Shown: positions 1 to 11,366, counted from the first letter of the stretch. The stretch is DNA of 64,000 bases from CBDCVA01 sp965222935 [NCBI: Candidatus Latescibacterota bacterium] (GCA_965222935.1 CBDCVA010000002.1:992001-1056000); one strand, 5' to 3'. A program made the numbers and translations. The notes: generated by a model not told the origin, from the sequence alone.

Positions 1-11
1 ATAGGGTAGCG

Positions 12-48
12 CAGAACACCCCTCGGTAACGCTGGGCTAGGTGTTCTG
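12..48. repeat. 9-bp inverted repeat (stem-loop)
   Basis: CAGAACACC at 12-20 is the exact reverse complement of GGTGTTCTG at 40-48, with a 19-nt loop. No T-run follows on either strand, so it is not a classical intrinsic terminator. It sits just upstream of a small ORF with a good ribosome binding site and could be an operator or a leader structure. Function unknown. Confidence 0.5.
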
Positions 49-68
49 GCAAGGAGAGGGGCGGGACC

Positions 69-128
69 ATGAAGGTGCTTCTCATTAGCCCAGCCCTACA
101 TGTTAAGCGTTGTGGAACGACCAAGTGA
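69..128 (+). CDS. 19-codon leader ORF or gene remnant
   Basis: An ATG at 69 opens a 19-codon frame beginning MKVLLISPA. A purine-rich GAGGGG lies 7 nt upstream. The stop TGA at 126-128 overlaps an ATG at 128 that is in frame with the following NYN gene, giving a TGATG junction. The first residues resemble the start of B12-binding radical-SAM proteins (an MKVLLIxP-like beta strand), but nothing further of that family follows. It may be a decayed gene start or a short coupled leader peptide. Translation is unproven. Confidence 0.3.
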   Translation: MKVLLISPALHVKRCGTTK

Positions 129-139
129 TGGGGAGCATG

Positions 140-1990
140 ATGAGTGACGATTGTGCACTGTTCGTGGATCACGAGGATCTGTGGTTGAACCTGCTGGAGC
201 AAGACCGCACCGTGTCCGACGAGTTGACGCCCGGTGACCTGGCCCAAGGGCTTTGGCAGGCCGCCGAACGGTTCGGGCAGGTGCAGTTCGCCTGGGCAAC
301 GGCGGACTGGGACCAGACGGAGTTGCACGGCCACGCGAGAGCCTACCGCGCCACGGGCTTCGACGTGCACTACCGTGACATGGACCGGTCCCGCGCCGAC
401 GCGGAACTGGCTCAGCAAGTGGAAGGGCTGTTGACCCAGATGAGCGATGGGGCACCGGGGACAGTGGTCCTGGCAACGTCAGACGGCGCGTACTTCTCGC
501 TGATCGAGAACCTCCTGGAACGGGGCAAGCGCGTGGTCCTCTGGAGCATCGAAGGGGTAACCAGCCGCTTTCTTTTGTCCCATCCGCGCGTGGAGAAGCG
601 GTTCTTGCGCGATGTCGTGTCCGTTTTCTCTGCCTCCCCCTTGGAGGCGGACGCAGAGGTGTCAATCGCTCCGGATGCGGCGCCCGAACCCATCGAAACC
701 CTGGAGGCGGACGCCTCACAGCCGGATGAGATCACAGTCCCGGAACCCGCCGTGACCGTTCCGGAGATCGAGGTCCTGACTTACCGCGTGAACCGGCTCC
801 TGGCGCAACGGCACTGGACGTTCGTGACCTACAACCAGCTCATCAATTACCTGGCGGAGGAGCCCCGGCTGGGCGAGACGCCGGCCGAGCGTGGCGAGTG
901 GTTCACGGCCGCTCAGGAGGCGGGATGCTTTCTAGCGGAGCAGGCGACAGCGCCCGATGGGAACGAGATCCTCCAGTACCGCCTCAACGGCGACAACGCC
1001 CATGTGCGGCGCGTCAAGGCGGTGCTCGAAGCGATCATGACGCTCGCGGGACCGACTTTGACCTCCGCGTACCAACCGGACCAAGCCATGGTCCAGCGGC
1101 AGCTTGCCGAGGCGGTCGATGAGCTAGACGAGGCGCTGGCAGGAGCCTGGCTGGCGTACGCACTGGAGGTAGACTGGCTAGTCACTTCGGCGGGGGACGA
1201 CGAGCACGTTCGGGGGCCATCGGCGCGTGTAATCGTACTCAACCCTGAGGACCCTCTGGTGCGTGCGGAGCGCGAGCAGCGGCCTCTCGCGGAGATCCTG
1301 GCGGAGCTCATCCTGGAGGCGGATCGGCTTCTGACCGAACGGAGCATCCCTTGGGTAGCGGCTTCGATCCTGCTGCGCGTTCTGGCGAGCCGCAGCGTAC
1401 AACATGGGGTCTCGGAGGCGGAGGCGTGGCGCGGAGCGCGAAGGGCCCTCAGCGAGGCACGCGAGCGTGGGATCGTCGAGATCCGTAAGGACGACTCGCC
1501 CTCGATGGGCGAATTGCCCAGGGCCTCCGAAGTCTACCTAGCGCGGGATGTCCCATCCGTGCGGGAGACGCTGAAGGTGCGGGATATCCTTCTACGCAAA
1601 CTGCACGACCGGATGGAGACTCAGCCCTGGGTGCTGCGCACAACCTTCTTACGGGAGGTGGGGGAGCTTGTTCCCGAGGGGGAGCTGGAGGCGTCGTTGT
1701 GGGTCGATCTCCTGGTCCGGCTCGAACTTCTCAACCAGGGCGCCAGGCCTCATCCAGAGCACGATGACGAACCCGCGTCGTCTCTCACGTTGAATCTGCG
1801 CAGTCCAGCCGTCCGTGAACTCTTGGGACTCAACCCAGGGACCGACGCCCGTGGGGCATCTGACGCCGAAGACCGAATGGAGCGGGCGAGTGCTCATCTG
1901 GCACAGGGAGAGTACGCCGAAGAGAATTCGAGGCGTATCTTCGGGCTGCGCCTGCCCAGCTTCCGGCGAAGCCCCACGAACGAAACTTGA
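140..1990 (+). CDS. NYN/PIN-like domain protein with long C-terminal extension
   Basis: The first ~170 residues read as a NYN (LabA/DUF88-type PIN-like) nuclease fold. An acidic strand ALFVDHEDL lies near the N-terminus, and a VVLATSDGAYF segment sits at the position of the family's SxDxDF motif, so one usual acidic residue is replaced by Ala. A Glu/Pro/Val-rich linker (about residues 180-215) leads to roughly 400 residues of mostly helical sequence with a possible winged-helix stretch (about 215-250) and no recognised domain. NYN proteins usually act on RNA; activity here is uncertain given the substitution. The start at 140 is chosen for GGGGAG four bases upstream; in-frame ATGs at 128 and 137 and a TTG at 110 are alternatives. 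An intrinsic terminator follows, so it ends its own transcription unit. Confidence 0.75.
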   Translation: MSDDCALFVDHEDLWLNLLEQDRTVSDELTPGDLAQGLWQAAERFGQVQFAWATADWDQTELHGHARAYRATGFDVHYRDMDRSRADAELAQQVEGLLTQMSDGAPGTVVLATSDGAYFSLIENLLERGKRVVLWSIEGVTSRFLLSHPRVEKRFLRDVVSVFSASPLEADAEVSIAPDAAPEPIETLEADASQPDEITVPEPAVTVPEIEVLTYRVNRLLAQRHWTFVTYNQLINYLAEEPRLGETPAERGEWFTAAQEAGCFLAEQATAPDGNEILQYRLNGDNAHVRRVKAVLEAIMTLAGPTLTSAYQPDQAMVQRQLAEAVDELDEALAGAWLAYALEVDWLVTSAGDDEHVRGPSARVIVLNPEDPLVRAEREQRPLAEILAELILEADRLLTERSIPWVAASILLRVLASRSVQHGVSEAEAWRGARRALSEARERGIVEIRKDDSPSMGELPRASEVYLARDVPSVRETLKVRDILLRKLHDRMETQPWVLRTTFLREVGELVPEGELEASLWVDLLVRLELLNQGARPHPEHDDEPASSLTLNLRSPAVRELLGLNPGTDARGASDAEDRMERASAHLAQGEYAEENSRRIFGLRLPSFRRSPTNET

Positions 1991-2011
1991 TGCATCGAGT
2001 CACGACCATCG

Positions 2012-2047
2012 AAGGGGTTCCCGGCGCGAGGGAGCCCCTTTCATTTT
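2012..2047 (+). terminator. intrinsic terminator after the NYN gene
   Basis: AAGGGGTTCCC (2012-2022) pairs with GGGAGCCCCTT (2030-2040) through 11 positions including one G-U pair, with a 7-nt loop, and is followed by TCATTTT. It lies between the NYN gene and the first PIG-L gene and separates the two units. Confidence 0.75.
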
Positions 2048-2077
2048 GCCCATATCCGAGGTAGAAAGGACCCACTG

Positions 2078-2848
2078 ATGAGTGAAGAGCATCCGACGAT
2101 CCTGTTCATCGGCGCGCACGACATGGATTTCCTCGTCCGCGCTGGCGGGACGATGGCCAACTACCAGAGCCGCGGAAGTCGAGTGGTGGCGCTGTCCATG
2201 AGCATGGGGGAGCGACAGGAGTCAGCGCGGCTGTGGCGGGAGCAAGAGGGGTTGACGATCGAGGAATGCAAGAAGATCAAGGAGAAGGAATCTCAACAGT
2301 GCGCGGATGTCCTCGGTGCCGAGACCGTCTTCTACGATTGGGAGGACTCCCCGCTGGTCATCGACCGGGAGAGGCTGAACGAACTGGCGCGCGTGATCCG
2401 CGAGGTGCGCCCCGAGATTCTGATCACGCACTATCCATGGGAAAAGCACGCATTTGCCGACCACAGGATAGCGGGCGAAGCTGCGGTGCGCGCGGCTGGG
2501 ATCGCCGGTGCAGCGGGCGCGCTGCGGGAGACGGGGCTGGAGACCTGGGGACCTCGGGCCATCTACTACGCAGAACCGGCCTTCCCAGGCTTCGCCATGC
2601 ACAACTTTGACCCGAACGTCTTCGTCGATATCACCGAGTCGTGGGAGAGAAAGCTCTCCGGCCTGCAAGTTTCCTGGAGCCACGGAGTCCTGGTGGAGTC
2701 CTACACGAACTGCGCGCTCCTGCGCGGTTACCAGGCCAAGCGCACCGGAGGCGCCGAGGACTGCAAGTACGGCGAGGCGTTCGTCGTCGAGTACAACTAC
2801 GCGGGCAAGCTACTTCCCTTCCCCGTGTCGCGAGGCGTGGTGTCCTGA
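2078..2848 (+). CDS. PIG-L (LmbE-like) family deacetylase, paralogue 1
   Basis: This 256-residue protein has the size and layout of PIG-L zinc N-acetyl-sugar deacetylases (MshB, BshB, LmbE). The N-terminal metal motif reads GAHDMDF: His14 and Asp17 match the zinc ligands of the AHPDDE consensus, but the residue matching the catalytic-base Asp is Met16. A second ligand region, ADHRIAGEAAV, supplies His129. The product would be cytosolic, as no signal peptide is seen. AAAGGA lies upstream of the ATG. It is followed by a close paralogue and a PHP-domain gene on the same strand, which suggests sequential processing of a modified sugar or glycoside. The substrate cannot be read from sequence. The Met substitution makes ordinary deacetylase activity uncertain. 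Confidence 0.85.
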   Translation: MSEEHPTILFIGAHDMDFLVRAGGTMANYQSRGSRVVALSMSMGERQESARLWREQEGLTIEECKKIKEKESQQCADVLGAETVFYDWEDSPLVIDRERLNELARVIREVRPEILITHYPWEKHAFADHRIAGEAAVRAAGIAGAAGALRETGLETWGPRAIYYAEPAFPGFAMHNFDPNVFVDITESWERKLSGLQVSWSHGVLVESYTNCALLRGYQAKRTGGAEDCKYGEAFVVEYNYAGKLLPFPVSRGVVS

Positions 2849-2894
2849 GGGCGCCTCGTTTCGGTCGCGTCCAGACCGTAGAGACAGCGTAGAC

Positions 2895-3677
2895 GTGAGC
2901 GGGGAACATCCCACAGTCCTGTTCATCGGCGCACACGACATGGATTTCGCTCTCCGGGCAGGCGGAACGATATGCAACTACCGAAGGCGTGGGAGCCGGA
3001 CAGTGGGGCTCAGTATGAGCATGGGGGAACGGCGATATTCCTCGCAGGTGTGGCGCGGACGCGAGGGTCTGACGTTAGAGGCGTGCAAGAAGATCAAGGA
3101 AGATGAATCCCGCTGGTGCGGGGAGGTCATCGGCTGCGAGACGATCTTCTACGACTGGAAGGATGCCCCGCTGGTCATGGACCGGGAGCGGCTGGGCGAA
3201 CTGGCGCGAGTGATCCGCGAGGTCCGGCCGGAGATTCTGATCACTCACTGGCCCCACGAGAAGCACCACCCTGAAGATCACCTGGAGGACCACAAGATCG
3301 CGGGCGAGGCGGCTGTGCGAGCGACGGGTATCGCTGCTGCACCCAGTGCACTCCGGGAGACGGACCTTGAGCCCTGGGCCGTCGGGGCCATCTACTATGC
3401 GGAACCGGGCTACCCCCACTTCGCCACCCACGGCTTTGCGCCCAACGTCTTGATCGACATCACCGGTGCATGGGAGCAGAAGTGCAAAGTGCTTCAGGTC
3501 TCATGGTGCCGCGGGTTTCTAGAGGAATCTTACACCAACTGCGCACTTTTGCGCGGCTATCAGGGCAAGCGCATCACAGGGGACCCGGATTTCAAGTACG
3601 GCGAGGCATTCGCCATCGAGTACCACCACGCGGGGGAGATGCTCCCCTACCCGGTGGCGCGAGGCGCGGTGTCCTGA
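2895..3677 (+). CDS. PIG-L (LmbE-like) family deacetylase, paralogue 2
   Basis: A second PIG-L protein (260 residues from a GTG at 2895) aligns with its upstream neighbour over its whole length, about two thirds identical by eye. It keeps the same GAHDMDF motif (His14, Asp17, Met16 in place of the usual Asp) and a distal EDHKIAGEAAV segment, with a few extra residues in the loop before it. The frame is open further upstream, but homology with the first copy begins at this GTG. The 46-nt gap to the preceding stop holds no terminator, so the pair is probably co-transcribed. Tandem duplication followed by specialisation, or a heteromeric pair, are both possible. Confidence 0.85.
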   Translation: MSGEHPTVLFIGAHDMDFALRAGGTICNYRRRGSRTVGLSMSMGERRYSSQVWRGREGLTLEACKKIKEDESRWCGEVIGCETIFYDWKDAPLVMDRERLGELARVIREVRPEILITHWPHEKHHPEDHLEDHKIAGEAAVRATGIAAAPSALRETDLEPWAVGAIYYAEPGYPHFATHGFAPNVLIDITGAWEQKCKVLQVSWCRGFLEESYTNCALLRGYQGKRITGDPDFKYGEAFAIEYHHAGEMLPYPVARGAVS

Positions 3678-3711
3678 GCACGCAGCGAACCCTAGCACGC
3701 GGGAGAGAGCC

Positions 3712-4593
3712 ATGACACTGGACAACCCGTACGAGAAGCCGGGCCATTGGTACAAGGGCCAGTTCCACTGCCACAGTACCGAGTCGGACGGAGGTCTATC
3801 TCCCGAGAAGGTCGTCTCGTACTACCGGACGCGGGGCTACGATTTCCTGGGGCTTTCCGACCACAGCGTCATGACGGATACGACCCGTTTCTCCTCGTCA
3901 GACTTCCTGACCCTGGGCGCTGAGGAGCTCTCGCACCCCCACATGGTCGGCCTGGGGCTAGGGGAGACCATCGAGGACGGACTGGATTTTCAGGGCCAGG
4001 TGGATGCCATCCGCGCGCAGGGAGCGCTGCCGTGCCTGGTGCATCCGCACTGGATGGGGTTGCATCCCGAGGACGTGGCGAAGATCGATGGCCTGTGGGC
4101 GATCGAAGTCTACAACGATGTCTGCCAGGAGCTGATCGGCAAGGGCACGGCCACCTACCTGTGGGACGACCTGCTGATGCGCGGGGTTCGGATCTGTGGC
4201 GTCGCCAACGACGACGCGCACCTGACGGAGAATCACCCGACCGCCAACAAGGCGTGGACCGTCGTCAAGGCGGAGGCGTTGACGCACGATGCTCTCCTGG
4301 AGGCGCTGAGCCGCGGCGCCTGTTACGGGACACGAGGGCCACAGATCCACCGGATCGCAGTGGAAGACAATGAACTGGTCGTCGAGTGCTCGGCGGCCGC
4401 CGCGATCCGCTTCATTGGCCCCGCATCGCGCGGCTTTTCGCGCTTCCCCACCGGCCATGGCTCCGAGCTGGAAAGCTCGCGCGTTTCCATAGACGAGTTC
4501 GCCCGGCGGCAGCACCACGGTTATATCCGCGTGGAGGTGGAAGACCGCTGGGGCCGGATCGCCTGGGCTAACCCAATCTGGGTCGAGAGCTAG
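3712..4593 (+). CDS. PHP-domain metal-dependent phosphoesterase
   Basis: A 293-residue PHP (polymerase and histidinol phosphatase) protein. Metal-binding motifs are visible in order: FHCHSTESDGG (His19, His21), GLSDHSVMTD, a Glu in GAEELS, VHPHWM and GVANDDAH. The region after residue ~215 is beta-rich and may be a substrate-binding extension. Family members hydrolyse phosphomonoesters of small molecules; the substrate is unknown here. It starts 34 nt after the second PIG-L gene with GGGAGAG upstream, so it is very likely the third gene of that operon. Dephosphorylation and deacetylation of the same sugar-like substrate is a reasonable inference. Confidence 0.85.
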   Translation: MTLDNPYEKPGHWYKGQFHCHSTESDGGLSPEKVVSYYRTRGYDFLGLSDHSVMTDTTRFSSSDFLTLGAEELSHPHMVGLGLGETIEDGLDFQGQVDAIRAQGALPCLVHPHWMGLHPEDVAKIDGLWAIEVYNDVCQELIGKGTATYLWDDLLMRGVRICGVANDDAHLTENHPTANKAWTVVKAEALTHDALLEALSRGACYGTRGPQIHRIAVEDNELVVECSAAAAIRFIGPASRGFSRFPTGHGSELESSRVSIDEFARRQHHGYIRVEVEDRWGRIAWANPIWVES

Positions 4594-4596
4594 CTG

Positions 4597-4635
4597 TCAC
4601 CCCGCTCCCCTCTCCGCTATGCTGGGAGGGGGTGA
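4597..4635. terminator. stem-loop between convergent genes
   Basis: TCACCCCGCTCCC (4597-4609) pairs with GGGAGGGGGTGA (4624-4635) with one bulged G. It lies between the convergent PHP and HIT genes, where a bidirectional transcription stop would be expected. No U-run follows on either strand, so intrinsic termination is not proven. Confidence 0.45.
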
Positions 4636-4671
4636 AAGACAAGCTGACTCTTAAGGACGAACGGGAATCTC

Positions 4672-5019
4672 CTACCCCGGCGGCCAGCGCATGACCCGAC
4701 CCCCGAGCAGGTGCAGGTGGAGGTGCGCGACGCTCTGGCCGGCTTGAGATCCGGTATTGATGACCAAGCGATAACCGCTGGGGTCTAGGCCGCGCTCGCG
4801 GGCGATGTCGCGGGCCAGCGCGACCAACTGACCGACCAGGAGGATATCGTCGTCCTCGAGATCGGCGACGGAAGCGATGTGGCGCTTGGGGATGATCAGG
4901 ACATGTGTGGGCGCTTGCGGGTTGAGGTCCTCGAAGGCGAGCGCTCCGGGCGCGTCGCGGACGACGGTTGAAGAGACCTCACCGCGCGCGATCCGGCAGA
5001 AGAGGCAATCGCTATCCAT
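4672..5019 (-). CDS. HIT family nucleotide hydrolase (HinT-like)
   Basis: A 115-residue histidine-triad protein, the usual size for HinT. The catalytic HLHLH block lies at residues 99-103 within SVAHLHLHLLGG, and a CLFC pair near the N-terminus is typical of the zinc-binding subgroup. These proteins hydrolyse adenosine phosphoramidates and acyl-adenylates in the cytosol. It is the last gene of the leftward hrcA-grpE-dnaK-dnaJ-prmA series, 112 nt after prmA, a linkage seen in several phyla. The 112-nt gap carries a dispersed repeat, so it could also have its own transcript. Confidence 0.95.
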   Translation of the reverse strand: MDSDCLFCRIARGEVSSTVVRDAPGALAFEDLNPQAPTHVLIIPKRHIASVADLEDDDILLVGQLVALARDIARERGLDPSGYRLVINTGSQAGQSVAHLHLHLLGGRVMRWPPG

Positions 5020-5101
5020 CGGCTGAAGCTCCCCGTTTTAGAATCGGCAACGATACATCAAGCATGCCTCAAGATCGCCACAGCGGGCGTCTGGCGAAAG
5101 G

Positions 5102-5130
5102 CCATCCTTCGACAGGCTCAGGGTGGTCTC
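5102..5130. repeat. dispersed CCTTCGACAGGCTCAGG-type repeat, copy 1
   Basis: The gap between prmA and the HIT gene holds CCATCCTTCGACAGGCTC followed by AGGGTGG. Related copies lie at about 13710 and 15968. Sequences of this kind are found as short intergenic palindromic elements in many bacterial genomes. Here the copy is a half-site without an obvious inverted partner. Confidence 0.6.
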
Positions 5131-5131
5131 A

Positions 5132-5989
5132 TTAGCGCGAAGACCTGCGGGCGACCACACAACACCACTCGTCCCGAGTCGTAACCGATTCCGGAGCGAG
5201 GTCCATAGCGTTAAGCTCATGCTCGAACGCACACTGCTCGGTGACGAGCAACCCCGAAAGGACCAGCCACCCGCCGGGTTTCAAAAGGTGCTTGAAGACG
5301 CCAAGATGGGCTGTGATCACGCTGCGGGTGATGTTCGCGGCCAAGCCGTCGTACGCGGGTCGCAGCGGAATCGATCCGACGGAAGCGCCACTCGCGATGA
5401 TGCTGCCAGCCAGGCCATTGACCCGGGCGTTGTCGTGGGCCTCGGCGACCGCCTGCGGATCAACGTCAAGCGCGAGGACCTCACGGGCGCAGAGCCTAGC
5501 CATGGCCAGCGCCAGGATGCCCGTGCCCGTCCCCACGTCCAAGACCCGGTCACCCGATTCGATCAGGCCTTCCAGGGCGGCCAAGCAGAGTTGCGTCGTC
5601 GGATGCGTTCCTGTGCCAAAAGCCTGCCGGGGTTCAAGCACCAGGATGTGGCCATCCGGCGGTGCCGGCGGGACCTCCCATGGCGGAGCGATCATGAAGC
5701 GCGGTGACGCCTGAACCGGCCGCACGTTCCGTCGCCACTCATCAAGCCAATCAGCGTCGGGGAAGGGCTCGACGATAGGGGCTAGCCTTCCGACCAGAAG
5801 ACGGGAGGCGGCGTCTCCCAACCTGTTCGCCGCGCGGAGGGCCGAGGAGCGGTCTCGATAGTAGGCGCGAAATTCGATGGTGCCATCATCGAGTGCGAGG
5901 ACCTCCGCGCCCCGGCAGGGCGGCTCGGCAAGGATACCGGAGATAGGGTCCTCTGCGGCGGTGGAGCAGGTCACGCGCAGGCACCACAT
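5132..5989 (-). CDS. prmA: ribosomal protein L11 methyltransferase
   Basis: A 285-residue class I SAM methyltransferase. The SAM motif DVGTGTGILALAMARL and the downstream LAANI (the NILA-like motif of PrmA) are both present, preceded by FGTGTHPTTQLC, a PrmA hallmark. The N-terminal ~95 residues form the substrate-recognition domain. PrmA trimethylates L11 on the ribosome. The start is an ATG at 5989, 28 nt after the dnaJ stop; the open frame extends further upstream but inside dnaJ and has no homology. No strong ribosome binding site is seen, so coupling to dnaJ translation is likely. Confidence 0.93.
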   Translation of the reverse strand: MWCLRVTCSTAAEDPISGILAEPPCRGAEVLALDDGTIEFRAYYRDRSSALRAANRLGDAASRLLVGRLAPIVEPFPDADWLDEWRRNVRPVQASPRFMIAPPWEVPPAPPDGHILVLEPRQAFGTGTHPTTQLCLAALEGLIESGDRVLDVGTGTGILALAMARLCAREVLALDVDPQAVAEAHDNARVNGLAGSIIASGASVGSIPLRPAYDGLAANITRSVITAHLGVFKHLLKPGGWLVLSGLLVTEQCAFEHELNAMDLAPESVTTRDEWCCVVARRSSR

Positions 5990-6017
5990 CGAGGTGGCTG
6001 GCGGCTCGCTTAGAGCG

Positions 6018-7187
<1,170 letters not shown>

Positions 7188-7216
7188 TCAGCTCCAACAT
7201 CACGCTCAGGAAAGGG

Positions 7217-9133
<1,917 letters not shown>

Positions 9134-9481
9134 GCCATCCACTCCTTATTAGGCGGTACGAACACCCATACCCGTGCAAAACCCTTGCAGTCTCACGGTG
9201 CCATAGGGGGAAGCAACATGGGTGCCAAAACAAAGCGGTGAAAGGAACTTCATGTCGCAAAACAGGTTACACACCAGACCGTCGGGATGTGAGTGCATCG
9301 TGTGGGCCGCCAAATACTGCCAGATTGACATAAGGCCAGGGCTTATGCTGCCACTGGCCTGTCAGAACGACAGACCCCGCAGGCGGTCATGGCCGAAACG
9401 CTCTATCCTTCGATGGGATCAGGATCGTGACGGAGCGATGATCGGAATACGCGTGCCATCTTCGGTCCTGTATCCTATGCC
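9134..9481. promoter_or_regulatory. grpE-dnaK intergenic region with 19-bp palindrome
   Basis: This 348-nt gap has no convincing gene. It contains a near-perfect palindrome at 9329-9347, CATAAGGCCAGGGCTTATG, with two unpaired positions either side of the centre. No CIRCE-type (TTAGCACTC-N9-GAGTGCTAA) element was found here. The palindrome is a candidate operator for a regulator of dnaK, or an mRNA structure; neither is shown. No clear leftward TTGACA/TATAAT pair was seen. Confidence 0.35.
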
Positions 9482-10099
9482 CTATTTACTGACGATGACC
9501 TTCGCGGGGCGCAAAACCTTGCCTTGCAGGGTATATCCTACCTCCACCTCGCTCACGATCGTCTCCGGGGCGGCACTATCGGAATCGGTCTGCATCAAAG
9601 CCTCATGGACGTGCGGGTCGAATTTGTGTCCCACTGCCTCAATGGGAACGAGGCCGGCCTTGGCCAGCACCTCCTCCAGTTGCCGGCGGATCATGGCGAC
9701 GCCCTCGTGCACGGCCTCGGAATCCGCGCCGCTCCCTTTCTCGAGCGCCCGGTCGAAGTTGTCGAGGACAGGTAAAAGCTCGCCAATGAGGCCGGCATTG
9801 GCCGAAGCGGTCAGCTCCCGGAAGTGCCTGTCGGTCCGCTTCTTGTAGTTGTCGAACTCGGCGGCCAAGCGCAGGAGCTGATCGTGCTTCTCGGCAAGCT
9901 GGGCGCGCAACGCTTCCACCTCCTCACGAAGCTTCGGACGCCGCTTACCGGTGCTGCGCTTCCTAGATTTAGACTTGGCTCCCGAAGCTTTCCGAGGGGG
10001 CGCGCTCTTGCCTGACGTAGTCTCCTCAAGAGTCTCCGCGCCGTCATCGGACGCTGCTTCCCCATCCTGAGATAGTGTCGTAGGTTCCTCGGGCATCAC
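9482..10099 (-). CDS. grpE: nucleotide exchange factor GrpE
   Basis: A 205-residue GrpE. The first ~60 residues are acidic and then Lys/Arg/Ser-rich and probably disordered. A long coiled coil follows (about 60-110, with FDNYKKRTDR), then the C-terminal beta domain with the conserved LPVLDNFDRALE and VEVGYTLQGKVLRPAKVIVSK-like end. It releases ADP from DnaK. It lies between hrcA and dnaK in the common order. Gaps of 147 nt upstream and 348 nt downstream are larger than elsewhere in the operon. Confidence 0.96.
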   Translation of the reverse strand: MMPEEPTTLSQDGEAASDDGAETLEETTSGKSAPPRKASGAKSKSRKRSTGKRRPKLREEVEALRAQLAEKHDQLLRLAAEFDNYKKRTDRHFRELTASANAGLIGELLPVLDNFDRALEKGSGADSEAVHEGVAMIRRQLEEVLAKAGLVPIEAVGHKFDPHVHEALMQTDSDSAAPETIVSEVEVGYTLQGKVLRPAKVIVSK

Positions 10100-10246
10100 C
10101 GAACTTCATTCCTCCAAGAAAGCGTGTGGGGCCGAAGGGGTCGAGCGACGTCCAGACCGCGCGGTCATGCGCCGGGGCATCGTTCTACTGAGGGTCTGGA
10201 CGAGTTGGGCGGGCCGTTGACGAACGTCCGGTGCCCCCTACTCAAC

Positions 10247-11275
10247 TCAGGCGTTGATCATCGAGCCGGCGACCTCGGCGACGTAGCTGACGAGAGCGGC
10301 AACGCGAGGATAGGGCATCCGAGTGGGTCCGACGACGCCCAGGGCGCCCTGAAGATCCCCGACGGCGTAGGTGGCGACGACGACCGCTAGCGGACGCAGC
10401 CGCTCACTGGTGTGTTCGGCGCCGATGGTAATCGAAAGTCCCGAGGGACGCGGGCGAAGCGCCTCAGCCAGAACGTTGCGCTCTTCGATGAGGTCCACCA
10501 ACGCCCCGAGCCGGTCCGGATCGCTGAATTCGGGCTGGGTGAAGATGTGCGTCGCCTTCCCCACGAAGACCGACGCCTGGGGGGCATCGAACGCAAACAG
10601 TCCCTTAGCCCTGTCCACGATGATCTGTAGAAGGCTGGAGTCGCCACTCGAAGCGTCGCGGACCCGCTCGCGGATCGAGCGCCGGATCTCGCCGACGGTC
10701 AGACCCGCCAAGCGGAGGTTGAGAGTGCGGGACGTCTCGACGAGCGCGCGCTCGGAGATGGAATGGTCAACCTGCATGACGATCGTCTTAACCAGGCCAC
10801 TGCGCAAAGCCAGAGCCAGTATCACTTTCTGTGAAGTGAGCCGGACGAGCTCCAGGCGCTCGAGGACGCCAACATCGAATTGCGGCGTCAAGACGATGCC
10901 GAGCTGGTGGCTGATCTCGCCAAGCACTTTAGCCACCTGGGTCAGGATCGCTTCGATGTCCCCTTCCCGAGCGGTCTCGCGCAACCGCGAGGCCACTCCC
11001 CTCTTCTCGGCGGACGCCAGCGATTCCGGGGCCATCAGATGGTCCACATAGAACCGATAGCCTGTATCGGTAGGGATACGTCCCGCAGAGGTGTGAGGCT
11101 GGCGGATGTAGCCCTGCCCCTCGAGGCCCACCATCGTGTTGCGAATGGTGGCCGACGACACGCCCAGCCGGGACTCCTGTGAGATCGTCCGGCTACCGAC
11201 GGGCTCGCCGTCGCGGATGTAGACATCCACGAGAGTGTCGAGGACCTCGCGTTCGCGCACGCCAAGGGCATCCAT
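10247..11275 (-). CDS. hrcA: heat-inducible transcription repressor HrcA
   Basis: A 342-residue HrcA with an N-terminal winged helix (REREVLDTLVDVYIRDGEPVGS, then the recognition-helix region SSATIRNTM) and a C-terminal GAF-like dimerisation and sensing domain. HrcA normally represses dnaK and groE operons by binding CIRCE and depends on GroEL for activity. It is the first gene of this operon and is transcribed from the promoter at 11367-11395. No CIRCE is visible in front of hrcA or dnaK in this window, so its target here is not obvious. Confidence 0.96.
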   Translation of the reverse strand: MDALGVREREVLDTLVDVYIRDGEPVGSRTISQESRLGVSSATIRNTMVGLEGQGYIRQPHTSAGRIPTDTGYRFYVDHLMAPESLASAEKRGVASRLRETAREGDIEAILTQVAKVLGEISHQLGIVLTPQFDVGVLERLELVRLTSQKVILALALRSGLVKTIVMQVDHSISERALVETSRTLNLRLAGLTVGEIRRSIRERVRDASSGDSSLLQIIVDRAKGLFAFDAPQASVFVGKATHIFTQPEFSDPDRLGALVDLIEERNVLAEALRPRPSGLSITIGAEHTSERLRPLAVVVATYAVGDLQGALGVVGPTRMPYPRVAALVSYVAEVAGSMINA

Positions 11276-11366
11276 CTTTTAGCTCATCCGTGCCAGGGGC
11301 CGGACCCAGATCGCGGACCCAAGCCCTAGTCCAGCCTTCCCATCCCGACGCTCTTTCAACTCCCAA

